A stretch of DNA of 30,000 bases from Bugula neritina (Eukaryota; Bryozoa; Gymnolaemata; Cheilostomatida; Bugulidae). Positions 19,742-29,096 of this stretch are shown here, in pieces. The notes beneath the pieces are model-generated. The model worked only from the letters and a program-made list of their open reading frames with translations, was not told the origin of the DNA and did not search any database. The stretch spans positions 1 through 30,000 of the forward strand of contig CAXIUT010000264.1 of NCBI GenBank assembly GCA_964035545.1, written 5' to 3'. Position 1 is the stretch's first letter; every line of letters begins with the position of its first letter. Position numbers and translations under genes: made by a program.

Positions 19742-20560
19742 TCAATTCAGTTTGGGTTTACTATTCAACCTTATGGTAAATGTTTTTTCTCTCTAAGGCA
19801 CATCTAATAACATAAAAGTTTTATAAAAAGTCAACAGCAACTCATCCTAATTAGGCAACAAGTTAAATGCACAATTCAATGCTTTACTATTGAACTCCTT
19901 CGGCGAGTCATAGTTGTGCAAAGCAGAATCTTACACTCTCAACAACCAACTTATTTATGGATTTTACTCCTTATCACTCACTTCTAACATCCCCTTCGTA
20001 GAATTAAATCTAAACCACAAAGAAGTCAGCTTACATCCCCTGGCATAGCTAAGTATTCCTTCAAACAACCCCACCTTCAACAACTTCAACTCCATGCAGC
20101 TACTCTATCTGGGTCTCAAATCCTACTACCTTATGATCAAATCCTCATCATCCTGGTCACAACTCATCGATCGAGCCTGATACTCGATGTGTCCCTTACC
20201 TATTCGACAAACAATGCTAAACAGAGACTCAGATAAATTCAAATCGAGAATAAGTTTGTTGTTCTAGAACATGAAGCCTAGACCAGTGAAGTCCTACAAA
20301 TAGTATTTATGCAATGAGGGCTTTTATAAATTGTAACTATAGTATTGAAAGAGTTATTTTTTGAGAATGATTGTTATCAAAATGTCCTTAGCATTCGATA
20401 TGAATTGTAATTAGAGCTGCTATGATTTCACTATCACGTAAAAATATTAAACTCCTTTCAAATTCTTAGGACCGAGATCTTTGAAAATTTGCTTAAATAT
20501 CTGGGCCTTCAACTTCCCCTACAAACTAGAATAATCACTCTCAACCAACTATTACTACAT
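19742..20560 (-). CDS. Unknown protein, 272 aa
   Basis: Uninterrupted frame of 273 codons from ATG 20560-20558 to TGA 19744-19742. Codons 2-4 are TAG TAA TAG, so the protein begins M-E-E-E-L-V and would be invisible to a standard-code gene finder. It alternates short beta-like strands ('EYFYVIVKSEQLELQFI', 'NNKLILDLNLSESLFSIVC', 'SLWFRFNSTKGMLEV') with helices and has no membrane segment or known catalytic motif. The two-domain beta-rich look and length (about 260-270 residues) could fit a sliding-clamp-like fold of the Rad9/Hus1/PCNA kind, but I see no signature and give that low weight. It is divergent from the RPL24 gene. Confidence 0.75.
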
Positions 20561-20617
20561 TTATTATAAAAGACCGCCCAATATCAATATATATACAACT
20601 CATCAACCCATATCAAT

Positions 20618-20790
20618 ATTAACAATGCATCAATATCAATGTTCTAACTAATAATACCCTCAATATCGATGTTCTAACAAATAATGCCATCAATATCAAT
20701 GTTCTAACAAATAATGCCATCAATATCAATTTATTAACAAATAATAGCATCAATATCATGTTCTAACAAATAATAGCATCAATATCAATA
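20618..20790. repeat. About 31-bp tandem repeat between divergent genes
   Basis: Five to six imperfect copies of a unit reading ATCAATATCAATGTTC then TAACAAATAATGCC, with decay at both ends. It fills most of the interval between the start of the minus-strand gene at 20560 and RPL24 at 20972. A 25-codon frame at 20843 (start M-P-R-N-R-R-Y) stops at TGA and is not called. No other gene is seen in the interval. Confidence 0.85.
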
Positions 20791-20971
20791 AATATAAATA
20801 GAACCCTCCATTCTCCTTTGTTTAAATGTTTATCAAAGAATTATGCCTAGAAATAGGAGATATTCATCATTTAAATCAGGTGAATTATTTGTTTTAGGAA
20901 AGTATGAGGATGATAGTTGATGGAAGAGATGCTTTGAAGAATTTAATAATTAAATATTATAATATAAAGGT

Positions 20972-21476
20972 ATGGTGATTAAGACCGAATTATGCCACTT
21001 TAGCTAGTGGAAAATATACCCAGGTAAAGGTATCAGATACATCGCTAAAGATGGAAGACCCTTCCTCTACCTCAGCAAAAGAACCAGAAATTTCGGTATC
21101 AGGTACCTCTCCCTCATCCAGAAAACTAAAAGCTCAAAGACTCAGATGGACCACAGCATGGAGAAGACTCCATAAAAAACTTAAACAAGCCGACCAAGGA
21201 AAAAAACAAAAGAAGAAAGTCTTCAAAAAGTAAAGAGCCATCGAAGGAGTCACCCTCGATGACATCAAAAAGATGAAAAATGCCAAACCTTAAGAAAGAA
21301 AAGCATTGGCAGAAGAAGCTGTAAGAGATATAAAGGAAAGAAAGAGAGCAGCTGCAGCTAAGAAGATGGGATAAAACAAGAAGAACGTAAACAAAGAGAA
21401 ACAAGCTCAGCAAAAAGCCCAAGAAAAAGCTGCTCAAAAAGGACAAAAAAAAGCAGCAGGAAAAGTCAAAAAATGA
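20972..21476 (+). CDS. RPL24: 60S ribosomal protein L24 (eL24), 161 aa
   Basis: Component of the large cytosolic ribosomal subunit. The N-terminus 'MVIKTELCHFSEWKIYPGKG' is the eL24 signature (K-T-E-L-C-x-F-S...I-Y-P-G-x-G), followed by 'RYIAKDGRPFLYLS', 'RLRWTTAWRRLHKK', 'ERAIEGVTLDDIKKMKNAKP' and a Lys/Ala-rich tail. In 'KPEER' a TAA encodes the Glu that is conserved in other eukaryotes. A 19-nt intron (21103-21121, GTACCT...CATCCAG) is removed between 'NFGI' and 'RKLKAQ'; the spliced frame is 162 codons to TGA 21474-21476. This is the one confidently read intron of 19 rather than 20 nt. The start is set by homology at the M of 'MVIKTEL'. Confidence 0.97.
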
Positions 21477-21584
21477 TCCCTCATCTGACTTATATCAACA
21501 CAATTAGTTGTTTATTTCGTTTAAGCGATATGAAGGGATCAACATTTTAATAGCCATGTTATAGTGATATAATAGTAAAATAAA

Positions 21585-22652
21585 ATGCAAGAAGAGGTGG
21601 AGAAGGTTTAGATGGACAGTTTATAACTGTTCGATTCCCCTCGCCAAGAAACATCCAGGTAATCTCTACTGTAGCGTTTCAAATACAAACAAAAGGGTTT
21701 GAAAAGTAAATTCAAAACCTACATAACAAGTCAAAAACAAAAATACCCACTCACCAACAAACACATCAAAATAGACAACTATTCATAATTAAAGAAAGAG
21801 AGCAGTTTGACTTTGAAGCAAATAAGAAAATAGAAATAAGAGTTACTAGATGAGATGAAAAACAACCTCAATCAAAGTCATTACCTGTAAAGTCGACAAA
21901 AATAGCAAGAAAGAACATTTTGTATCTTACAAAGAAAGCACGATAGAATAGAAGCAATACGCCAACAACATCGAAAATAGAACAGACAGATCGAAAGGAG
22001 TATCAAGCACTTGGCATAGGATTTGAAGAAGCATAAGCAGCAATCTAGAAAAAATATAATAGAGTCTAGAATAAAGATAAATCATTCGAGGAGTGCATGT
22101 GAGTAGAAGAAGATGCAGATAGGACTGTCTGCCAGAAAATAGCAATAATAGCTAATGTAGATAATAAACAACTAGAAAATATAACAATATTATCACAAGA
22201 AACGGGTTTGCTAGAAAATCAGACAAAAAGAACTACAAGTTCATCACATAATATAGCAATCAAAATAGCATAAATTAAATCAGGTGTATCAGCTAAAACT
22301 ATAAAAACTATTAAAATAACTGGCATAAAAATAATAAATAAAAGTAACATCCCTTCATATTCAGATAAAACACAATGATGTAGTTAGTAGTTGTCAGAAC
22401 AAGAAAAATCAATTCGTTAGTATTAACAAAAAACTATAATATAAAATCAGGTCGGTGAGAAATAGTCTAGGAGAGAAAGTCTGTCTCAACAATATATATA
22501 TGAATAGTAAATATCATAAATATCGAGGCAGTTGCGTTACATAGGTTTTGGATAATACTGGAATCGATACCATAGCCATGAATAGTTCAGCTATGACTGT
22601 CGGTAAAGCAAGCAAATATAAAAGCTTTACAGAGGCTAGCAGTGATCACTGA
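21585..22652 (+). CDS. Coiled-coil protein, 355 aa
   Basis: Uninterrupted frame of 356 codons, ATG 21585 to TGA 22650-22652, when TAA/TAG are Glu. Residues about 70-280 are a nearly continuous charged helix ('LKQIRKEKEELLDEMKNNL', 'RIEAIRQQHRKENRQIERSI', 'LEKLLKELAEKEEI') with heptad-like hydrophobic spacing, strongly suggesting a coiled coil. The N-terminus has 'ELFDSPRQETS'; the C-terminal 60 residues are Ser/Thr/Asn-rich and not helical. No recognised domain. A tRNA B-box-like string at 21627 lies inside this frame and is coincidental. A ciliary or cytoskeletal role is plausible but unsupported. Confidence 0.85.
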
Positions 22653-22779
22653 TAATATTAGTTTATTTATATTTTATAAATTTATATATCGCTTAAAAAG
22701 ATAGATAAAAATAAACACCCCATTTATAGTTAACCAAAAAGACACATACATCATAAGCAACCAAGAAATACTATCAAAG

Positions 22780-23502
22780 ATGCCAGTACAGGACAAAGAA
22801 GACGGACAATTCGAGGTCTAGAAGATACTTGGAGAAAGGATAGCGAATTCAAGGAAATAGTACAAAATAAAATGGAAAGGATTTTCATTTTAAGAATGCA
22901 CATGGTAGCCACTCAGCAATTTGTCAACTTGCAGATAAATGGTAGAAGAATACAACTAAAAAAGAAGAAATAAATAGCTAAACAGCAGACCCACTTCCAT
23001 GAAAACAGTTACCTTCCACGAAACTTATAAAAGTAACACAGACAAAATGAAAAAGAAACCATACTTATAATCAGAAGATGAAGAATAAACAAGATCAGTC
23101 AAACACAAAAGAAACAACCCCATTCAAGCACCTCCCCTAGGCAAAAGGATCAACAACAAATCCAACAAACAACCACCAGCCCAAGCCACCAAAAGATATC
23201 AACCTGCAGGACAAGCCAGTAGCCAGGCATATCCATCCAGTAACAACAACAGACGCAACGTGGTGGTTGAAGACGATTCTGAAGAGGAGATGATGGCACC
23301 GAGAGTGGGAAGCAGTAAATTGTGTTAGTCTGAAGAAGTGGAAATGGTCATATAAGGGATGTTAAAAAAGGGGAATTAAATTGTGTACAAAATAAAAGAA
23401 AATAACAATATCAGAAGAGCCAGTAAAAATTAGATTATGAACAAAAATCCTGCTGCCTTGGTTGTCTTCTATGAAAAATTCATGAAATTTACCAAAGAAT
23501 GA
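22780..23502 (+). CDS. HP1-like chromodomain / chromoshadow protein, 240 aa
   Basis: Heterochromatin protein of the HP1 class, expected to bind methylated histone H3. The chromodomain occupies residues about 10-60: 'FEVEKILGERI', 'YKIKWKGFSFEECTWEPLSN', with cage aromatics F11, W32 and F35. Its conserved Glu in 'VEKIL' and 'TWEP' are TAG, further proof of the code. A long basic, Pro/Gln/Asn-rich hinge follows with an acidic 'EDDSEEE' patch. The C-terminus ('EVEMVIEGMLKKGNEIVYKI' and 'NPAALVVFYEKFMKF') aligns with the chromoshadow domain, which dimerises HP1 and contains a similar C-P-x-x-V-x-x-F-Y-E block. The frame is intron-free, 241 codons to TGA 23500-23502. In ciliates such proteins act in micronuclear heterochromatin and in DNA elimination (known for Tetrahymena Pdd1/Hhp1). 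Confidence 0.88.
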
Positions 23503-24001
23503 TTCTGTATGATCGTCTAGTCTATTATATCCTATGGAATCAAGATTAATAGTAAGATGGTAAGTAGTAGTTGGAATAAAGTTCAATATTTAAAGAGAAA
23601 ATTTATTAAATCCATAATGAATCACCTACTTTGTCTGTTTTAATGAGGACAATATAAGATTCAAAAGTATTGGATAAAGATTGGTAACAAAATCAATCAT
23701 GAATCATTGAAATAAGTCAAAATAAGTCAAAATAAATCAAAATAAGTCAAAATATACTTACTGTTCAATCAATAGTATAAAAGATATAATTTTGGTATTA
23801 AAGACAGAAGAATATATTCTAAAATCATTAAAGTCTACATTTGACCAATCAGGTTGCACAATTAAGACAAACAACCCAAATATACCATTTATTTAAGACT
23901 TAAATATAAAATTCATCGAATGGTTAATTAAACTTCATTAAACATAATTTAAAAATACTAAAATATGAAATAATATTGATATGATATAACAACTAAGTCA
24001 A
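23503..24001. other. AT-rich intergenic stretch between convergent genes
   Basis: About 500 bp with no convincing gene. It contains four tandem 10-bp units (AATAAGTCAA, 23711-23750, one variant). A minus-strand frame at 23362-23586 reaches into the HP1 gene and is judged a shadow of it. The remainder is simple AT-rich sequence. Confidence 0.7.
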
Positions 24002-25674
24002 TCACTCCTTCATCACATTCTAGCTATCGTCTATCATCTTGTCTCGGTTGGGTATTTCAGAAGAGTTCTATTCCTATAAAAGAAGAGATCGAAACATCTG
24101 CTGCAAACTGGGAAATATCTCGTTCTCATCTCCAGATTACTACTACTATTACTACTACTATTACACTATACCATTATTTAACTTCTACTCCTTCCTCTTC
24201 CTTTTTACTTTCTCCTCAAACAACTGCTACAACTTCTAAACCTCCTCTCCCAAACTCAATCCCTCCTCATCAACTCCGACCTCCAACGTCCTGTCTGCTT
24301 TGATATCGGCATGACCGAAACTAACCAACTGCATGTACACCCTCTGACTCTCTAAATTCAAAAACACCAACTAGTTAAATATTGACTACAAATTACCAAC
24401 CAAAAGATGGTAAATGCCTAACAGTTTGGTAAATTATAGCACTTTTGAACATCGTGGACATAGACATCTAGAACGACAAAATTGACATCCATCTGTCTTA
24501 GCTTTTTGGTCTTATATCGATTAGCTATGGACTCTGGGCTTTACTCTCTGTTTGGCTGGTGACTTTTCGGAAATAGTGCATTTATTACAGTAGTATCTCC
24601 CACAACGCTACTCATGCACTCTGTCATAAGGATGTATATAGGTCTAGAACTACTTTGTTTTGCTTTTCCTCTTCTTGCCATTTGCCTACTTCATAGCCCG
24701 TTCTTAAGCCTCGCATCTCATCTCTCCCTTCAAACACTTCTCGAATCCGAATCCTGTTTTTTAGAAATCAATAACTTTACTCTTCTCCGAGCAGACATAT
24801 CCATTTCTCTCCATTTCGACCTAGCCACACCGATGACACATAACAAACAAGCAAGGACTAAACTTAATACCCTGACGGTAGCAGTGTTACTTTCCAACTA
24901 GCAACTGTCTCAATCCTCGATTGTAGCTTTTCGTTCCCACAATGGTTTTGAATAGCTATTTGTAGACCATAAATGAAGGGTAGCTTTGTTCGAGTGTGAC
25001 CAAGCAGTGACCTGTCTCGCGTTACTGAATAAACATGATCGAATCGGATAGCAATGACACATCTATCGATATTATTTTTTTGTAAATAAAAATTTATAAC
25101 TGTTTCTTCTATGACTACGATATTGAAGTCAACATTTCAAAAGGAAGTGAGTTAGGTTTATTTTATTCGTTATTTGTTATTTTATTTTGGTTGCCCATTT
25201 TATAATTCAGTGATAGCCATAACTATTCAACTTTCTTTTTTACCTATTTCAACCTTAATATGTTTCTTTACATTTTTATTATTTTATCTTGATTGACATT
25301 TCTGCCAGTTGATTTAGCCAACATCCGGTCCATCTTCAAGATCAACTCTTATAGCTCTTTGCCCATCAACTTGCTATTACTCAAACTTTGGTATTGATGC
25401 CTGTTGATGCCTATTTTATTCAATCGATAAAAACTATTCCAGACCAATTTCAATACTGTATTATAATCCAAAACATAGTTATTTTAGAATTTAAAAGTAA
25501 TATCTTTTTTATTTGATAATAATAGTTTAATACTGCTACAATCAAGTATTCCAATATCGTCCATCAACTTTAATACCTTAAATACATTACGCTATAAATG
25601 ACAACAATCCAACACCAAATCTCCATTATTAATACTTATCTAAATATATTGTTTTTTACCTTTTGACTATCCAT
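24002..25674 (-). CDS. Cys-rich (CXXC-type) zinc-finger protein, 550 aa
   Basis: A long protein starting with a five-codon exon (M-D-S-Q-K), then a 20-nt intron (25640-25659, GTAAAA...TTTAG) and a 546-codon exon ending at TGA 24004-24002. The N-terminal 250 residues are helical and leucine-rich with no known motif. The centre has Cys pairs: 'CHRCGEVE', 'YVC', 'EKC', 'CGRYYCNKC' and 'CQFCRSRCLCPRC'. The arrangement, with a final C-x2-C-x3-C-x-C-x2-C cluster, resembles the CDCA7-type 4CXXC_R1 domain, which binds DNA; this is a resemblance, not a proof. The C-terminus is acidic and holds nine consecutive Glu (24137-24163), all written TAA or TAG. No membrane segment. Using the standard code, only short scraps of this gene appear. 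Confidence 0.8.
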
Positions 25675-25899
25675 ATTTCTGATATATTTTCTATAAAACT
25701 TTATATTTGAATAAGATGCTTTTGAGTTATATTTAAAATAGCTGCTATAAAAAACAAACTAATAAAGCTATGCGTTTCTATATCACTAAAATCACAATCA
25801 TAAAAGGATAGTTAATAGATTTATACAATAATTATGATAAGTGAGCAAATGATGTTAGAGTAATAAAATTAACAAGATTAATTATATTGTCATAATATT

Positions 25900-27254
25900 A
25901 TGAAACAACTTTTATTAGATATCTACCACCACCTTATCCAACAGTAACTATACCCAGTTCTAACACTCACAGCTGTTGTCATCCTCTATATCATCTACTT
26001 CCAAAAATACCATCAACCTCACTTCATCATCAAAGGTTCATATGATCAGTCAAAAAAAAATATAAAAAAACCACCACCTCCCTATCCCAACGGCTGGTAC
26101 AACATCTGTCGGTCCGATCAACTTCTCCCCAACTAAACCAAAGCCATAGAAATCAATGGACATAATCTAGTTATTTTTAGAACAAAAAATAATAAAGTAT
26201 TCGCATTAGATGCTTATTGCAAACACATGGGAGCCAACCTAGGTATAGGAGGCACAGTTATTGATAACTGCGTTCAATGTCCATTCCACGGATGGCTCTA
26301 CGATGGCAATACAGGCAACTGTGTAGGTAATAATGTAACGATATAGATCGTGATGGTAAGGTTTTAAAGATGAAGACAATATCCTATGAACAAGTGAATG
26401 TAAATGGCAATATCGAATGGAAATAAGGATAGAATTAAAAGGCAACACTCAGAAAGTACCCAGTAGAAGATATGAATGACTACATCTATGTATGGATACA
26501 TGCTCTAGAAGAACATCACAACTAGCCTGTCTACCCCATGCTCAATATCAAGTAATTCATTGAACCTCTTGCTTTCAGAGGAAAAGTATAACACCGCATC
26601 GATTGTGCCATGCAAGACATTCCCTCCAATGGCGCAGATATCTTGCATTTCAAATACGTACACACCTACATCACTCCCTTGCTTAAATCCATCTATCTGG
26701 TCTGGTAGCCCAAATGGACCACAGCAGATAGTCCAAATATCAAAGAATTCTACTAACACCCCAATAAAGATATCAAAGAGTTCAAACAAAAAATATGGAA
26801 AACACTTATTTAGCCATACCCTCATAAATAAGTCTTATCTATTGGAAATCTAGAAGCATACCTTCACCTTCCTCTGATAGGAACCAACTTCATGATGTCA
26901 GTTAGCATTGTGCAAGTTGGTCTAGGAGTAGTTTTTGTTTTTGGAAAATCACCTTTCTATCAATTTGTACTACAACACTACATTCGTCCTTAAGGAAAAA
27001 ACAAACAAAAAGTATTCCATGATATCTACATCAACAACTTCTTTCCCTACTTTGCCTCAAGCAAATTCATATAAATAGAAGGCGGACAAGTCACCAATGA
27101 CCTCTACGTCTGGGAAGCCAAATCCTTCGCATAGAAGACATATCTCAACCCGAAGAATCCCACTGACTAGTCCATATAAGGATGGCTTAGATGGTCCGGA
27201 CAGTTCTATAAAGGTTGCAGCCATCAAGAAGATAAAAACAAATATACCTGGTGA
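25900..27254 (+). CDS. DES7: Rieske-type sterol C7-desaturase (Neverland/DAF-36/Des7 family), 444 aa
   Basis: Rieske non-haem iron oxygenase that in this family introduces the C7-C8 double bond into sterols at the ER membrane; Tetrahymena Des7 is the known ciliate example. A single N-terminal membrane helix ('VLTLTAVVILYIIYF') is followed by the Rieske centre 'CKHMGANLG...CVQCPFHGW' with ligands C107, H109, C127 and H130. The mononuclear iron site 'DILHFKYVH' gives D240, H243 and H248. The C-terminus has a hydrophobic segment and ends '...WLRWSGQFYKG...TW'. A 20-nt intron (26327-26346, GTAATA...ATATAG) splits 'CV' from 'DRDGK'; spliced length 445 codons to TGA 27252-27254. The gene symbol follows the Tetrahymena name; substrate specificity is inferred. 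Confidence 0.9.
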
Positions 27255-27390
27255 TCATCTATATCGAATCGTAATCAGTAAATAATATATCATCCCAAAA
27301 AATAAAGAACCCATCAACACAGTATTGACCCTATAACCATTCACTCCATCATTAATAACACTATCTGATAGAATAGTTACAAAATGAAAA

Positions 27391-28270
27391 TCATTTCTTT
27401 TTCTTAGCCTTGACCATGATGTCATCAATAATCAGAGGCTCAATTTCTTCAGGATTTATCTCTCTCTAATATTTCTTCAAATCACCAGTAAACTTCAATA
27501 AAGAACTCTTTGGATATACCACAATTTTAACCAACCCACTAGAATCATATCTACGACTAATATCACTTGGATAAATCCTCTTGAACTCGCTTTCTCCATG
27601 GTATAAGTCACTCTCTATCTTTCCACGCATAAAAAGCTACCCATCTTCCTCACAAGTGATCCACTTTCCTTTCTAGTTACAAACTCCAACAGACAGATGG
27701 ATCAAGTTAGCTGAATCAAACAAAAAATACCATTGCAGATTGGACTGCCATCAGGATTAGTTAGTCTAAGTCTAAAAGTCAATTTTCTATCTTTATAGAT
27801 TAATTTTGGAAATTTAAACTATAGTTTTAGTTTGAACTTGAACTGGGATCTACTGAATATTTTTGAAATCAGTTGATGGTTTGTAAAAAAAAGTACTTAG
27901 TTCAACTCACTAAAAATCATCTCTCTTGGCTTCTCCCTCGTCCTACATCTCCCTTCATGCTCTCTCGCCTCTACCTCACCCTCAGCCTCATTTAAACTCC
28001 TCTCCATTCTGTCACATTTCTTCATAAACACGATCTTACCTTAGCCACCTTAACCACTAAATGAGAGTTAGTTTGAATCATCTGTATAATGCTACTAATA
28101 TGAGAGTTTAATTGGTTTATTATCATTGGGTTTTGAGGAGGAAAAGAGGGAAAATGTTGATTTTTTTACCAAAGAGGTCCAAAAGGACTCTAAAAGCTTT
28201 GATGGAAAGGTAGATTAGGAGATAAACCCAAAAATCCACTACCTATTTCAGCAGTTGTTTATTGCTTCAT
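27391..28270 (-). CDS. Unknown protein, 279 aa, two introns
   Basis: Not recognised. ATG 28270-28268 opens a Pro/Phe-rich N-terminus ('FLGLSPNLPFHQSF', 'FGPLWEKNQHFPSFPPQNP') followed by a helical segment with acidic stretches, then a beta-rich domain ('LTFRLRLTNPDGSPICN', 'LIHLSVGVCNEKGKWITC', 'GLVKIVVYPKSS') and a basic tail ending K-A-K-K-K-K. Two 20-nt introns (28020-28039, GTAAGA...ATGAAG; 27711-27730, GTATTT...ATTCAG) rejoin the frame to 280 codons with TGA 27393-27391. The beta part could be an immunoglobulin-like or arrestin-like sandwich, but no signature supports that. It converges on the Rieske gene. Confidence 0.72.
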
Positions 28271-29096
28271 TTTATTTAACTTTCTTATTTATCTAATTAT
28301 TATTAGCTTAAAGAAACTCGTATACACTTTTAAAGCATTCTACTATCTTAAAAGCTGTAGTTTCATTCATGTCTTCAAGATAGAATGTTTTTTAGCATCG
28401 AAAAAGATGTTGTTTTATTGAAAATGCTACTTTTTTAAAAACAATAAATAACAACCTTGTTACTGAAAGATAATATCGACAAAACAACTTGACAAAAAAG
28501 CTAATAAAAGAAAGGTTTCAACCTCTATATTGATTTAATTTGACTAGAATCAAAAAACCTTTATATTTAGTAAAATGTTAAAAAAACTTCATATAATTCT
28601 TCGACTAACTTTAAAATAATGACCAAACAGCTAAAACTCATTTTTATCTTATCAGCCACTCAATCATGATAAAATACTCAAAAGAAAGTTTCAAGACTAT
28701 TAGATTATTTAAAAACAAAGAACGATAATATTCTAGAATTTTAAGTTATAATTATCAAAATCAAAGAAATTAATATAATTGAAACATTCAAATTTCTTCA
28801 AAATAAAATCATAAAAAATAAAATATAATCTTATCAGTCTGAAACAAATCAGTTTGAGAGGTAAAAATAGATAAAATAAATAACTAAATCATTCAAATAA
28901 TTATCCCTTTTTAAGTTTGACCAAAGATGATGTATTATATTCGAGAAATAGGTTAAAAATAGGCTGATAGATAGAAAGATAAAAGATAGAAGAACAATGA
29001 TTTTAGTGATACATTATTAGGATGGTAAATATCAAATTATTTATTTTTTGAATTATTTTAATATCTATTAAATATCACATTTCTTTTATCAAGACA
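28271..29096. other. Long AT-rich intergenic region between divergent genes
   Basis: About 825 bp, the longest stretch without any gene. Both strands were read with the Glu code: only short, low-complexity Lys/Asn/Ile/Phe frames appear. I see no tandem repeat, tRNA-like fold or clear hairpin. It presumably carries the promoters of the flanking divergent genes (27391-28270 and the lysyl-tRNA synthetase gene). Confidence 0.7.

Noticed and set aside
21627-21640. B-box-like tRNA motif GTTCGATTCC near CCCCTCGCC
   Set aside because: The flanking bases do not pair as a T-stem, no acceptor or anticodon stem is found, and the bases lie within a clean coding frame.
23362-23586. Minus-strand frame of 74 codons overlapping the HP1 3' end
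   Set aside because: The plus strand there matches a chromoshadow domain and ends in TGA; the minus frame is an antisense shadow.
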